Assembly (NCBI RefSeq): GCF_026167665.1
Contig: NZ_CP098740.1
Coordinates: 186,001 to 250,000, forward strand
Source: Streptomyces drozdowiczii
GTDB lineage: Bacteria > Actinomycetota > Actinomycetes > Streptomycetales > Streptomycetaceae
Direction: 5' to 3'
DNA length: 64,000 bases
This document shows positions 16,488 to 25,799 of the stretch, in pieces. The translations under genes were made by a program, and so were the position numbers. The stretch's first letter is position 1, and each line of letters opens with the position of its first letter. The notes under the pieces were generated by a model, which saw only the letters and a program-made list of their open reading frames with translations, made no database searches and was not told the DNA's origin.

Positions 16488-18839
16488 CTACTCGGTGCGC
16501 AAGGCCACCGCCGTACGGGCCCTGGCGGCCCAGCCCGCGGGCAGCAGGGCGCCCAGGGCGGCGATGACGAGGCCGCCGAGGACGAGCGGGAGCAGTCCGG
16601 CCGGGGGATAGACCGCGAGTACGGAGTCGGGGAGGCGCAGGCCCACGCTGCCGCCCATCGCGGGCAGGACGCGGCGGTGCAGGGCGATGCCGAGCGGAAC
16701 GCCGAGGCAGCCCGCGGCGAGGCCCGTGACGGCGACCGAGGTGAGGACCATGGCGACGGTCTGGCGGGGCGTCATGCCGAGGGCCTTGTGGATGCCGATC
16801 TCCCGGACGCGCTCGCGGGTGTCGAGAAGCACCCCGTTGAGCACGCCGAGCGCGGCGACGGCGACGAGCATCAGCGTGAGGATCGCGGACAGGGCGTCGA
16901 GCGTGGCGACCATGTCGCCGCCCGCGCCGAGCCCGCCCGCCCTGGCCGTGGCGCCCAGGGGCCGCAGGGTCTTGTCGAGCGCGTCGGCGTAGGCGTGCGC
17001 GTCGGTGCCCCGGGCGACCGCGATGTGGTGGCTGGTCTCCGTCAGGTCCGGGTGGGCCGCATCGAGGGTCGCCGCGTCCGTGAAGACCTGCATGCCGTCG
17101 TTGCGCGGGTCCAGGACCTCGCCGACGATCCGTACGGTGACGGGTGCGCCCAGGCCGCCGAGGGTGAGCGTGTCGCCGATGCGGGTGCCGGTGGCGGTGA
17201 GGAACGGGGACGGGACGGCGGCCTCGCCCGGCCGGGCGATCCAGCGGCCGGCGACCATGGTGTAGCCGCCCCAGGAGGCGTCGCCGGTGAAGGCGACGAC
17301 GTCGGTGGTGCCGGTGAGCCCGTCCACGGTGGCGCGGACCGTGGCGGCGCTGTAGTGCTTCCCGGTGCCCGGGGCCGCCTCGATCGCGGCCGCGACGGCC
17401 GCCGGGTCGGCCGGGTCGCGCCGCGCGGGGCGGTCGGCTCCCGGGGGCCCGAAGTCCGGCAGCGGCGCGGGCACGACGACGTCGGCGGCGTCGTGCGCCT
17501 TGGCCTTCATCACCTCGCCGAGCGAGGCGGCCATCCCCACGGTGAACGTGACGGCGACGGTGCCGAAGAGGATCGCGGCGCCCATGGCCAGCGCGCGGGC
17601 GGGCCGGGCGAACGGCCGGACCAGGCCGAGCGCGACGGGCTGCGGCAGCGGCAGGCGTCCGGCGGCCCTGGCCGCCCACCGGCCGCGCGCCGCCGAGGCG
17701 CCACGTCCCACGGCGAGCGCGTCGACCGTACGCAGCCGGCCCGCCCGCCGGGCGGCGGCCCACGCGGTCGCCGAGACGAGGCCGAGCGCCCCGGCGACGA
17801 CCGCCGCGTCGACCCAGGGCGCGACGGCCAGGGACGAGGTGCCGTACGCCTCTTCGGTCTCGGCCATCACGGGGACGGCGAGCAGGTGTCCCGCGACGAT
17901 GCCGAGGACGGTCCCCGCGGACGCGGGGATCAGCGCCTGGCCCACGTAAGCCCGTACGACCTGGGCGGGGGTGAAGCCGACGGCCTTGAGGATGCCGATG
18001 CGGCGTGTCCCCGTACCGACGGCGGAGGCGACGACGTTGCCGACGGTGAGGACGGACATGACCAGGCCCAGGGCGCCGAACGCGAGGAGGAAGGGGACGT
18101 ACAGGGCGGTGTCCTGCTCGGCGTTCCTCCTGACGGTCAGCCAGGACTGCTCGCCGGTGGCTGCCCCGGCGGGCAGGGACGCCTTGACGCGCGCGGCGCC
18201 CGCGGAGATCCGCGCGGCGGTGTCCGCCTCGGTGAAGCGGTAGAGCATCTGGTAGCCGCCGGTGCCGGGCGGGGTCAGGGCCGGCATCTGGGCGGGGACC
18301 ACCCAGGCGTCGGAGGTGCCGGTGGCCGAGCGGGCGACACCGACGACGGTCAGCGCGGGGTCGCCGGTCGCTCCGGTGAAGCGGATCTCCTTGCCCAGGA
18401 CGGGGAAGAGGGAGGAGCCGGCGGAGAGGACGATCTCGCCGGGGCGCGCGGCCCAGCGTCCCTCGGTCAGGGCCACCTCGTCCACGTCGCCGCCCGGGTC
18501 CGCCCGGCCCGTCACGGTGAGAGGCCAGCCGGGGCCGGTGGCGTCGGCGCGCGGGGTGATCGTGGCCGTGCGGAAGGGGCCCGCCGCCGCGTGTACGCCT
18601 TCGGTGTGCGCGGTCTCCGCCAGCCGCGCGGCGCTCACCTCGTCCGCGTCGAACCGCACGGACAGGTGGGCGCCGTGCTGTCGGGCGAACGCGTCGTCGA
18701 AGGGGGCGCCGGAGACCACGAGCAGCGATCCGGCGAGTACGGACGCGGCCACGGCCATCATCGTGGCGAGTCCGACGACCAGGGTCTGGACGCGGCGCCG
18801 CGCCACTCCGGAGCGCACCACCCGGCCGAGGGCGCTCAT
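16488..18839 (-). CDS. ABC transporter permease with two FtsX domains
   Basis: A 783-residue MacB-type permease. An N-terminal membrane helix (LVVGLATMMAVAASVLAGSLLV) is followed by a MacB-like periplasmic domain and the first FtsX four-helix unit (about 250-400). After a linker, a second extracytoplasmic domain (about 450-640) precedes the second FtsX unit (about 650-783), which has the typical VREIGIHKALGMTPRQTVAMV and ends RTAVALRTE. The ATP-binding partner lies directly upstream with an ATGA overlap. Such systems export peptides, antibiotics or lipoproteins by mechanotransmission. Confidence 0.9.
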   Translation of the reverse strand: MSALGRVVRSGVARRRVQTLVVGLATMMAVAASVLAGSLLVVSGAPFDDAFARQHGAHLSVRFDADEVSAARLAETAHTEGVHAAAGPFRTATITPRADATGPGWPLTVTGRADPGGDVDEVALTEGRWAARPGEIVLSAGSSLFPVLGKEIRFTGATGDPALTVVGVARSATGTSDAWVVPAQMPALTPPGTGGYQMLYRFTEADTAARISAGAARVKASLPAGAATGEQSWLTVRRNAEQDTALYVPFLLAFGALGLVMSVLTVGNVVASAVGTGTRRIGILKAVGFTPAQVVRAYVGQALIPASAGTVLGIVAGHLLAVPVMAETEEAYGTSSLAVAPWVDAAVVAGALGLVSATAWAAARRAGRLRTVDALAVGRGASAARGRWAARAAGRLPLPQPVALGLVRPFARPARALAMGAAILFGTVAVTFTVGMAASLGEVMKAKAHDAADVVVPAPLPDFGPPGADRPARRDPADPAAVAAAIEAAPGTGKHYSAATVRATVDGLTGTTDVVAFTGDASWGGYTMVAGRWIARPGEAAVPSPFLTATGTRIGDTLTLGGLGAPVTVRIVGEVLDPRNDGMQVFTDAATLDAAHPDLTETSHHIAVARGTDAHAYADALDKTLRPLGATARAGGLGAGGDMVATLDALSAILTLMLVAVAALGVLNGVLLDTRERVREIGIHKALGMTPRQTVAMVLTSVAVTGLAAGCLGVPLGIALHRRVLPAMGGSVGLRLPDSVLAVYPPAGLLPLVLGGLVIAALGALLPAGWAARARTAVALRTE

Positions 18840-19543
18840 CGGGCGGCCTCCGGGGCGACGGACCGTGACGGCAGGTCGTGGGTGATGCGGCCGTCGGCGA
18901 TGCGGATGGTGCGGCGGGTGCAGGAGCGGGCGAGCGCGAGGTCGTGGGTGACGAGGACGACGGTCTGGCCCTCGGCGTTGAGTTCGGTGAGCAGTCGGCT
19001 GACGTCCTGTCCGGCGGCGGTGTCCAGGGCTCCGGTCGGCTCGTCGGCCAGGAGCAGCGCCGGGCGGTTCATCAGGGCCCGGGCCACGGCGACGCGCTGG
19101 CGCTGGCCGCCGGAGAGCCGGCCGGGGTGGGCGCGGGCGTGGCGGTCGATGCCGAGCCGTTGGAGGAGTTCGGCGGCCCGGCGGGCCGCCTCGCCCCGGG
19201 GCAGGCCCGCGAGGCGGGCGGGCAGGGCGACGTTGTCGGCGACGGTCAGGTCGTCCAGCAGGTGGAAGAACTGGAAGACCATGCCGATCCGGGCGCGCCG
19301 GTACAGCGCGGACGCGGCCTCGCCCAGCTGGTCGACGCGCACGCCGTCGACGGTGACCGTGCCGGTGTCGGGGCGGTCGAGGCCGGCGAGGAGGTTGAGG
19401 AGCGTGGACTTGCCGCTGCCGGAGGGGCCGAGGATCGCGACGGCCTCCCCCGGCAGCACGGTGAGCGATGCCTCGTGCAGGGCGGGCGGTCCGTCGTCGT
19501 AGCGACGGCTCACCTCGCGCAGTTCGATCAGCGGGCTGGTCAT
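18836..19543 (-). CDS. ABC transporter ATP-binding protein (MacB/LolD type)
   Basis: A 235-residue nucleotide-binding subunit. It has Walker A (GPSGSGKST), Q-loop (FQFFHLL), signature (LSGGQRQRVA), Walker B with catalytic Glu (LLLADEPT) and H-loop (VTHD). ATG 19543 is placed by the family start (MTSPLIELREVSRRY). It is translationally coupled to the FtsX permease and divergent from the histidine kinase at 19757, with a 213-bp shared control region. This layout suggests that the two-component system controls the exporter. Confidence 0.93.
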   Translation of the reverse strand: MTSPLIELREVSRRYDDGPPALHEASLTVLPGEAVAILGPSGSGKSTLLNLLAGLDRPDTGTVTVDGVRVDQLGEAASALYRRARIGMVFQFFHLLDDLTVADNVALPARLAGLPRGEAARRAAELLQRLGIDRHARAHPGRLSGGQRQRVAVARALMNRPALLLADEPTGALDTAAGQDVSRLLTELNAEGQTVVLVTHDLALARSCTRRTIRIADGRITHDLPSRSVAPEAAR

Positions 19544-19756
19544 GGTGGTGCTCCTCGTGATGTGCCGTTCGGTGGTGCGAACGCTAGGAGCGGACCGGGC
19601 CCGCGCGCGTCGGCCGCCCGGCCCCCTTCTCGGTCCGGCGCCGGGATGAGCGGCGCGCCCGTCGTCCTCGCGATGTAGGCGGGCGATGTACGCCCCGTCG
19701 CCGGAATGGGTACGGGGGCGGACTCCCCGGGTCCGCGCCGCCGGGACAATGAAGCG

Positions 19757-21022
19757 GTGACGGATGTACGTACGAAGCTGGGCCGGATGTGGGAGGACGC
19801 GGTACGGGCGGGCGGTCCGCCGCCCCGGCCCACCGCGCGTGCCCGGTGGTTCGACGTGCTGGTGGCGCTGGTCCTGGGCGTCGCCACCGTGTACTACGGC
19901 GTGGACAACGCGGACAACGTGGTGGTGCGGGTGGTCGGCGGCACGGCCTACGCCTTGGAACGCCCGTCCGGCACGGGCGGGATGGCCTTCATGGTGGCGC
20001 TCGCGGCCGTCGCCTCGGGCGCCCTGGTGCTGCGCCGCCGCTGCCCGCTGGCCGTGCTGTGCGTGGTGACGGCCGCGACGCTGGCGACCCCGCAGAGCGT
20101 GATGCGCCTGACGTTCTACGCGTTCGTGATCGCGGTGTACAGCGCGGCCGTGTACAGCCCGTACCGGGTGGCGACGCTCGTGGCGCTGCCGGTGTCGGTG
20201 GTGCTGGTGGGGACCTCCGGGAATTCGGTGACGCCGATCGTCCCCAACGAGTACATCGCGCTGCTGATCCTGATTCCGATGGCCGTGGCCGCCGTGGGTC
20301 TGCGGACGTGGAAGCTGCGGTCCGACGAGGGGCGGGCGCGGCTCTCCGTCCTGGAGCGCGAGCAGGAGGAGGCGCTGCGCCGCGCGGTGGAGCAGGAACG
20401 GGCCAGGATCGCCCGTGAGTTGCACGATGTCGTCACGCACAACGTCAGCGTGATGATCATCCAGGCGGGTGCCGCCCGCACGATCATGAAGTCCTCGCCC
20501 GAGCTGGCCGGTGAGGCGCTGCTCGCCGTGGAGGCGGGCGGCCGGGCGGCGATGACCGAACTCCGGCATGTGATGGGCCTGTTGACCGCGACCGCCGAGG
20601 ACGGGGAGGCGGACTCGGGTGCTGTGGTGCCGGCGCCGCAGCCCGGGCTCGACCAGTTGGAGGTGCTGGTGGGGCGGGTCCGGGACACCGGGCTGCCGGT
20701 CGGGCTCGCGGTGACGGGGCGGGCCCGCCCGCTGCCGCCGGGGATCGAACTCGCCGCGTACCGGGTCGTCCAGGAGGCCCTGACGAACACGGTGAAGCAC
20801 GCGTCCGGCGCTTCGGCGGCGGTGTCCGTCGCGTACGGGCCCCGCAGGCTGCGGGTGGAGGTCACCGACACCGGCGGGCGCCCGGGCGCGGGGGCCGGGA
20901 GCGGCCGGGGCCTGATCGGACTGCGTGAGCGCCTGGCCGTGCACGACGGCACCCTGAGCACCGGGCCGCTGCCGGGCGGCGGTTACCGTGTGGAGGCCCT
21001 GATCCCCCTGGAGACGCCGTGA
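19757..21022 (+). CDS. Two-component sensor histidine kinase (NarL/DesK type)
   Basis: A 421-residue membrane kinase. The N-terminal half has about five transmembrane helices with short loops, so it probably senses the membrane or a ligand within it. The HisKA_3 dimerisation domain holds the phosphorylated His223 in RIARELHDVVTHNVSVMII. The ATPase domain has the N-box in VVQEALTNTVKHA, a G1 box (VTDTGG) and GRGLIGLRERL. GTG 19757 is the chosen start. The stop overlaps the response regulator start. The likely target is the divergent ABC exporter. Confidence 0.92.
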   Translation: MTDVRTKLGRMWEDAVRAGGPPPRPTARARWFDVLVALVLGVATVYYGVDNADNVVVRVVGGTAYALERPSGTGGMAFMVALAAVASGALVLRRRCPLAVLCVVTAATLATPQSVMRLTFYAFVIAVYSAAVYSPYRVATLVALPVSVVLVGTSGNSVTPIVPNEYIALLILIPMAVAAVGLRTWKLRSDEGRARLSVLEREQEEALRRAVEQERARIARELHDVVTHNVSVMIIQAGAARTIMKSSPELAGEALLAVEAGGRAAMTELRHVMGLLTATAEDGEADSGAVVPAPQPGLDQLEVLVGRVRDTGLPVGLAVTGRARPLPPGIELAAYRVVQEALTNTVKHASGASAAVSVAYGPRRLRVEVTDTGGRPGAGAGSGRGLIGLRERLAVHDGTLSTGPLPGGGYRVEALIPLETP

Positions 21023-21740
21023 CCGAGCCCCGCGTGTACTCATCGCCGACGACCAGACCCTGGTACGCACCGGCTTCCGGCTGATCCTCGGCGCGGACGG
21101 CATCGATGTCGTCGCCGAGGCCGTGAACGGCGCGGAGGCGGTCGACGCGGTGCGCCGCACCCGGCCGGACGTGGTGCTGATGGATGTCCGGATGCCCGAG
21201 ATGGACGGCCTGGAGGCCACCCGCCGCATCCTCACGGGGGCGGCCGGGCAGCCTCGCGTCATCATCCTGACCACGTTCGACCTGGACCGCTATGTGTACG
21301 CGGCCCTCTCGGCCGGGGCCAGCGGCTTCCTGCTCAAGGACGTCACGCCGGAGCAGCTGACGGCGGCGGTGCGCACGGTCCGTACCGGGGACGCCCTCCT
21401 GGCCCCGGCCATCACCCGCCGCCTCGTTCAGCGGTTCACCCGGCGGGGCGGCGACACGGCCACCCCGCACCGCGACCTCGCCGCGCTCACCCCGCGCGAA
21501 CTGGAGGTCCTGTGCCTGCTCGCCCGGGGCCTGAGCAACGCGGAACTCGCGGCGCGCCTCCACCTGGCCGAGACGACCGTGAAGACCCACGTCGCCCGCA
21601 TCCTCGCCAAACTCGGCCTGCGGGACCGCGTCCAGGCGGTCATCGTCGCGTACGAGACGGGGCTGATCAGTGTGGGCGAGCCGGACGGGGACGAGGGGGA
21701 CGGCGAGGCAGGGCCGGAGGCGCGGACCGCGTTGCCGTAG
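21019..21740 (+). CDS. NarL/FixJ-type response regulator, apparent frameshift near start
   Basis: The receiver domain has phospho-Asp56 (VVLMDVRMPEMDG), a Thr switch (IILTTFD) and Lys (GFLLKDVTPEQL). The LuxR-type HTH is at LTPRELEVLCLLARGLSNAE and LAETTVKTHVARILAKLGL. GTG 21019 overlaps the kinase stop and starts MTEPRV, but the following LIADDQTLVRTGFRLIL is in the -1 frame. One missing base near 21035-21038 (GTG-TAC instead of, for example, GTG-GTA-CTC) restores a 240-residue protein. Without it, only starts such as GTG 21123 remain, which would delete the acidic pocket. An assembly error is most likely. Confidence 0.85.
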
Positions 21741-21773
21741 GCACCGTGGCGTGCCCCTCGACCGGAGTTCGGC

Positions 21774-21794
21774 CCCGGCGGTGATCCCGCCGGG
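21774..21794. terminator. Hairpin after the response regulator
   Basis: An 8-bp perfect stem, CCCGGCGG (21774-21781) and CCGCCGGG (21787-21794), with a five-base loop between the convergent genes ending at 21740 and 21848. Confidence 0.5.
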
Positions 21795-21847
21795 TTACGA
21801 GGGCAGCGCCGCGCTCCGGTAGACGCGGTCGAGCAGGCGGAACAGCC

Positions 21848-22633
21848 TCAGGCGGTGTCCAGCATCGCCGGGCCCCAGGGGGCCGCGCCCGAGCCCTCCG
21901 CCCAGGCCGCGAGTGCGGTGCCGTCCACGCAGCGGATGCCGCACGCCTCCGCGTACTCCAGGGCCGGCGCGGTGAACTCGCTGGTCGTCACCACGGTGGC
22001 GAGCTGGGCGCCGTGGACCGTCCAGCAGGTGCCGCCGAAGCGCTGGAGGTCCTGGGAGCCCACCTTGTGGTCGGGTCCGTACTGCTTGCACTGCACGACG
22101 ACGCGGCGGCCGTCCGGGGCCGTGGCGAGGACGTCGGCGCCCAAGTCGCCTGCTCCGCCCACTACTTCGACCTCCCGGCAGCCGTCCCGCTCGCACAGTG
22201 CGGCCACGGCGGCCTCGAAGCCGTCGGGGTCGAGGGCGGTGAAGTCGGGAAGAGTGAAGACCGGGGCGGGCGGCGGGAGTACGGCGGTGAGCCCGTCGTG
22301 CGCGTCGGCGGGGATGTGCAGGACCTGCGGGGTGGGAGCCGGTTCTGGAGCGGGTTCCTCCCCGACCGGCGGGATCATGCCCGCGCGGGCCGCCCGGCGC
22401 AGCTCACTGGCGCGGGGCATGGCCCGGAACAGGACGTAGAGCACGGGCAGGGCGAGCAGCGCCAGCAGCACGGCGATGACCGGATGGGCGTCGGCCCAGT
22501 GCGCGAAGCGGACGAACAGCAGGATCGCGGCGCCGATCAGGGCGCCGGCGAGGGCGAGGGTGAGCAGGGGGCTCCGCAGCGCGCCCGTGGCGCGGGGGCG
22601 GGGTGTGACGCCTCTCGTTCTGCGTATCGGCAC
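21848..22633 (-). CDS. Membrane-anchored Mrr-like restriction endonuclease
   Basis: A 261-residue protein. Two transmembrane helices lie at about residues 20-70 (LLTLALAGALIGAAILLFVRF and VIAVLLALLALPVLYVLF). A proline-rich linker leads to an Mrr_cat (PD-(D/E)xK) domain, about 130-255. The catalytic residues are visible as Asp in GDLGADVLA and Gln-x-Lys in VVVQCKQYG, then VTTSEFTAPALEYAE. GTG 22633 is preferred since AAGGAG lies seven bases upstream; an ATG 14 codons earlier is possible. Proteins of this layout are common in Streptomyces; whether they restrict methylated DNA is unknown. Confidence 0.82.
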   Translation of the reverse strand: MPIRRTRGVTPRPRATGALRSPLLTLALAGALIGAAILLFVRFAHWADAHPVIAVLLALLALPVLYVLFRAMPRASELRRAARAGMIPPVGEEPAPEPAPTPQVLHIPADAHDGLTAVLPPPAPVFTLPDFTALDPDGFEAAVAALCERDGCREVEVVGGAGDLGADVLATAPDGRRVVVQCKQYGPDHKVGSQDLQRFGGTCWTVHGAQLATVVTTSEFTAPALEYAEACGIRCVDGTALAAWAEGSGAAPWGPAMLDTA

Positions 22634-22719
22634 CGGCGTCTCCTTCGGCGGGTCGCGAATGTCGTCGCCCGCCATGTGCCCCGAACAGCGCCGTCCATGA
22701 TCAGCGAGCGGCGTCCGCC

Positions 22720-23006
22720 TCAGCCGGCCCGGAACCGGTCGTGGATCTCGGGTCGCCGCTCGAAGTCCGCCGACACGTACGCGGCGCCGCCGCCCGTGTT
22801 GGCACTCGGAGTGCAGACGAGCGCGCTCGACGCGCCGAGTTCCCGTGGCCCCGCTCGTCGCGCCCGATCAGGCAGCGGGCATCGGTGAACAGCGGCCCCT
22901 CGGCCATCGCGCGCCATCCCGCGTCCGTGAACCGTGAGCCCGGGAACGCCGAGCGGTGGACGGCGGCGACGAGGTGGGCCCGGTCGGGCCCGGGCTGCCG
23001 GAGGTC
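22720..23006 (-). pseudogene. Remnant of a GNAT acetyltransferase with internal deletion
   Basis: Two fragments of one GNAT are readable in different frames. The N-terminal part covers about 22851-23006 (AHLVAAVHRSAFPGSRFTD, then WRAMAEGPLFTDARCLIGRD). The C-terminal part covers 22720-22845 (LGASSALVCTPSANTGGGA, then AYVSADFERRPEIHDRFR and stop at 22720). They join at about 22845-22855, and the whole acetyl-CoA-binding core is absent. About 45 residues with a non-multiple-of-three length seem to be gone. No start codon is evident. It lies between the Mrr-like gene and the MFS gene, and I see nothing else in this 470-bp gap. Confidence 0.65.
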
Positions 23007-23111
23007 TCCGACGCGAGATCGTCGACACGCTGACCCGGCTGCTGCTGCACGGACCGGCCGGACCCGCGTCCGCGACGCCGGGTCCGGCCTGAGGGATACG
23101 CCCCGGGGGCG

Positions 23112-24656
23112 TTACGAGGTCTGGGACAGGGGCTTGGCGATGTCCTCCAGGGAGCGCTGTTCCGCGTCGACCGCGAGGAAGGCGGCGACCAGTCCTGCCG
23201 CGCACATCAGGGCCGCGCCGATGGAGAACGCGAGGGCGGTGTCGCCGGGGACGCCGGACTCGGTGAGGTCGGCGAAGATCAGGGGGCCGCTGATCCCGCC
23301 GGCCGCGGTGCCGATCGCGTAGAAGAAGGCGATGGCCATCGCGCGGGTCTCCATGGGGAAGACCTCGGAGACCGTGAGATACGCGCTGCTCGCACCGGCC
23401 GACGCGAAGAACAGCACCACGCACCAGCACGCGGTCAGGGTGTTGGCCGTCAGCGAGCCCCGGTCGAACAGCCAGGCCGTGATGAAGAGCAGGATGCCCG
23501 GCAAGATGTACGTGGTGGCGATCATGACGCGCCGTCCGATGGTGTCGAACAGCTTGCCCAGCACGAGCGGGCCGACGAAGTTGCCCGCCGCGATCACCGC
23601 GAAGTAGTAGCCGGTGTGCCCGCTCTGCACGTCGTAGAACGTCGTGAGGATCGCACCGAACCCGAAGGTGATCGCGTTGTAGAGGAACGCCTGCCCGATG
23701 AAGAGGGAGAGGCCGAGCACCGCGCGCTTCGGGTAGCTGTGGAAGACGGTCTTGGCGATGAGCCCGAAGCCGATGCTCTTGCGCTGGTGGATCGTGATCT
23801 CTCCGGCCGGCGGCGGCAGCTTCTCGTGCTTCTCCTCCTCGATCTCCCGCTCGACGGAGTCGACCAGTTCGTCGGCCTGGTCGCCGTGCCCGTGGATGAA
23901 CTGCCACCGCGGACTCTCCGGGACGTGCCGGCGTACGAGGAGGATCACCAGGCCCAGGACGACGCCGAGCGCGAAGGTGAGGCGCCAGCCGAGGTCCTTG
24001 GGGAAGATGTCCGTGTTCAGCATGACGATCGACAGCAGCGCGCCGCCGACCGCGCCCAGCCAGTAGCTGCCGTTGATGATGAGGTCGACCCGGCCCCGGT
24101 ACTTCGAGGGGATGAGCTCGTCGATGGCCGAGTTGATCGCCGCGTACTCGCCGCCGATGCCGAAGCCGGTGAGGAAGCGGAAGAGGAAGAACCACCAGGC
24201 GCTGAACGACAGACCGGTCATGGCGGTGGCTGCGAGGTAGACCGCGAGCGTCACCATGAACAGCTTCTTGCGGCCGTAGCGGTCGGTGAGCCAGCCGAAG
24301 AACAGCGCCCCCGTACAGGCACCCGCCACATAGAGAGCCGCGGCGAGCCCGGTGACCTGGGCGGACGTGATATCCAGTCCGGACCCGTCCTCCGAGAGGC
24401 GGCTCGCGATGTTGCCGACCGTCGTGACTTCGAGGCCGTCGAGGATCCACACCGTGCCGAGGCCGATGACGATCATCCAGTGCCAGCGCGACCACGGCAG
24501 CCGGTCGAGTCTGGCCGGTACGGCGGTGGTGACGGTGCCGAGTCCGGAGTCGCCGGGCGCCGCCGCCTCGTCGCGCCGGTCGGGCCCCCGGTCCCCTCCC
24601 CCGGGTGGGCGATGTCCCCTGTCTCCGGGTCCCTCCGATGCGGCGGGGGTCGTCAC
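23112..24656 (-). CDS. MFS transporter, metabolite:proton symporter type
   Basis: A 514-residue permease with 12 predicted membrane helices and a long N-terminal polar tail. The sugar-porter-like signature is clear: FGWLTDRYGRKKLF after helix 2, RFLTGFGIGGEYAAINSAID and IPSKYRGR after helix 4, VPESPRW before the central loop, and LFDTIGRRV in the second half. The central loop is acidic and charged (SVEREIEEEKHEK). GTG 24656 is chosen because GAGGAGG lies just upstream. Transported substrates may be sugars, organic acids or aromatic compounds; the sequence does not decide. It is divergent from the F420-type oxidoreductase. Confidence 0.88.
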   Translation of the reverse strand: MTTPAASEGPGDRGHRPPGGGDRGPDRRDEAAAPGDSGLGTVTTAVPARLDRLPWSRWHWMIVIGLGTVWILDGLEVTTVGNIASRLSEDGSGLDITSAQVTGLAAALYVAGACTGALFFGWLTDRYGRKKLFMVTLAVYLAATAMTGLSFSAWWFFLFRFLTGFGIGGEYAAINSAIDELIPSKYRGRVDLIINGSYWLGAVGGALLSIVMLNTDIFPKDLGWRLTFALGVVLGLVILLVRRHVPESPRWQFIHGHGDQADELVDSVEREIEEEKHEKLPPPAGEITIHQRKSIGFGLIAKTVFHSYPKRAVLGLSLFIGQAFLYNAITFGFGAILTTFYDVQSGHTGYYFAVIAAGNFVGPLVLGKLFDTIGRRVMIATTYILPGILLFITAWLFDRGSLTANTLTACWCVVLFFASAGASSAYLTVSEVFPMETRAMAIAFFYAIGTAAGGISGPLIFADLTESGVPGDTALAFSIGAALMCAAGLVAAFLAVDAEQRSLEDIAKPLSQTS

Positions 24657-24862
24657 GGCAGCTACCTCCTCGTCCGGGCGGGTGCGTCCTGCGGAGCCGC
24701 AGGGCATCCAATATCCGCCAGTTGCCCCGGCGCCGCCGCCGCACACGCGGCGACTGAGCCACATGGGCCCCGCGCATGGCCCCCTGACGGCGTGTCGCGC
24801 GACGGCGCTCCCGTTCGTGGCAGGCACGGGAATAGTGCGGGGCGAGCGCTGTTGTCCCCGGC

Positions 24863-25753
24863 ATGACTTCTGACAAGCGTGAGACGTTCGGCCGGATCGG
24901 CATCTGGAGCGGCGCCCTGCACGCGTCGCGGGTGGACGCCGACGGCAGGAAGGCGATCGCGGAGGCGGCCGCCGAGATCGAGGAGCTGGGGTACGGGACG
25001 CTGTGGCTCGGCGGCAGCCCCTCGCCCGACGACGCCGCCGCACTCGTCGACGCCACCCGGACCATCACCGTCGCGACCGGCATCCTGAGCATCTGGGACC
25101 ACACCGCCGAGGAGGTGGCGGCCCGGATCTCCGCGATCGACGCGAGCGCCCGGGGTCGCTTCGTCCTCGGCCTGGGTGTCAGCCACGACGCGCTGGCCCC
25201 GCAGTACGCGAAGCCGTACAGCGCGATGGTGGAGTACCTCGACGCGCTGGACGCCGCCGACCCGTCCGTGGGCGCCGGGCACCGGCTGCTGGCGGCGCTC
25301 GGTCCCAAGATGCTGAAGCTGGCGTCCGACCGGTCGCTGGGCGCGCACCCCTACCTGGTCAGCGCCGCGCACACGGCGGAGGCGCGGCAGGCGCTCGGCC
25401 CGGAAGCGCTGCTGGCGCCCGAGCTGTCCGTGGTGCTCGATACCGATCTCGACCGGGCCCGCGACACGGCGCGCGGGATGCTGGCGATGTACCTCAAGCT
25501 GCCGAACTACACCGGGAACCTGCTGCGCCTCGGCTTCACGGAGGGCGACTTCGACGGCGGGGGCAGCGCCCGTCTGCTGGACGCCCTCTTCGCGCTGGGC
25601 GACGTCGAGCGGGTGAAGGAGCGGACGCGTGCGTACGTGGACGCGGGCGCGGACCATGTGGCGCTCCAGGTGGTCACGGCGGACGAGGGCAGGACGGGGC
25701 TGCCGCTGGCCGAGTACCGCGAGCTGGCCGACGCGTTCGGCGACGAGCTGTAA
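24863..25753 (+). CDS. LLM-class F420-dependent oxidoreductase
   Basis: A 296-residue luciferase-like monooxygenase-fold protein of the F420-dependent subgroup. It shows FGRIGIWSGAL at the N-terminus, GYGTLWLGGSPS, a strand ITVATGILSIW, and GRFVLGLGVSHDALA, all typical of the TIM-barrel F420 enzymes; DHVALQVV is near the end. The family uses reduced coenzyme F420 for hydride transfer to diverse substrates. The start is ATG 24863. A terminator follows and then the TetR gene in the same direction. Confidence 0.85.
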   Translation: MTSDKRETFGRIGIWSGALHASRVDADGRKAIAEAAAEIEELGYGTLWLGGSPSPDDAAALVDATRTITVATGILSIWDHTAEEVAARISAIDASARGRFVLGLGVSHDALAPQYAKPYSAMVEYLDALDAADPSVGAGHRLLAALGPKMLKLASDRSLGAHPYLVSAAHTAEARQALGPEALLAPELSVVLDTDLDRARDTARGMLAMYLKLPNYTGNLLRLGFTEGDFDGGGSARLLDALFALGDVERVKERTRAYVDAGADHVALQVVTADEGRTGLPLAEYRELADAFGDEL

Positions 25754-25765
25754 CGGAGGGCGTCG

Positions 25766-25799
25766 GAGCCCCGGTCCGCGACCCCGCGGGCCGGGGCTC
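25766..25799 (+). terminator. Terminator after the F420-type oxidoreductase
   Basis: GAGCCCCGG (25766-25774) pairs perfectly with CCGGGGCTC (25791-25799); the loop can form further GC pairs. It ends one base before a possible -35 of the tetR promoter. Confidence 0.75.
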
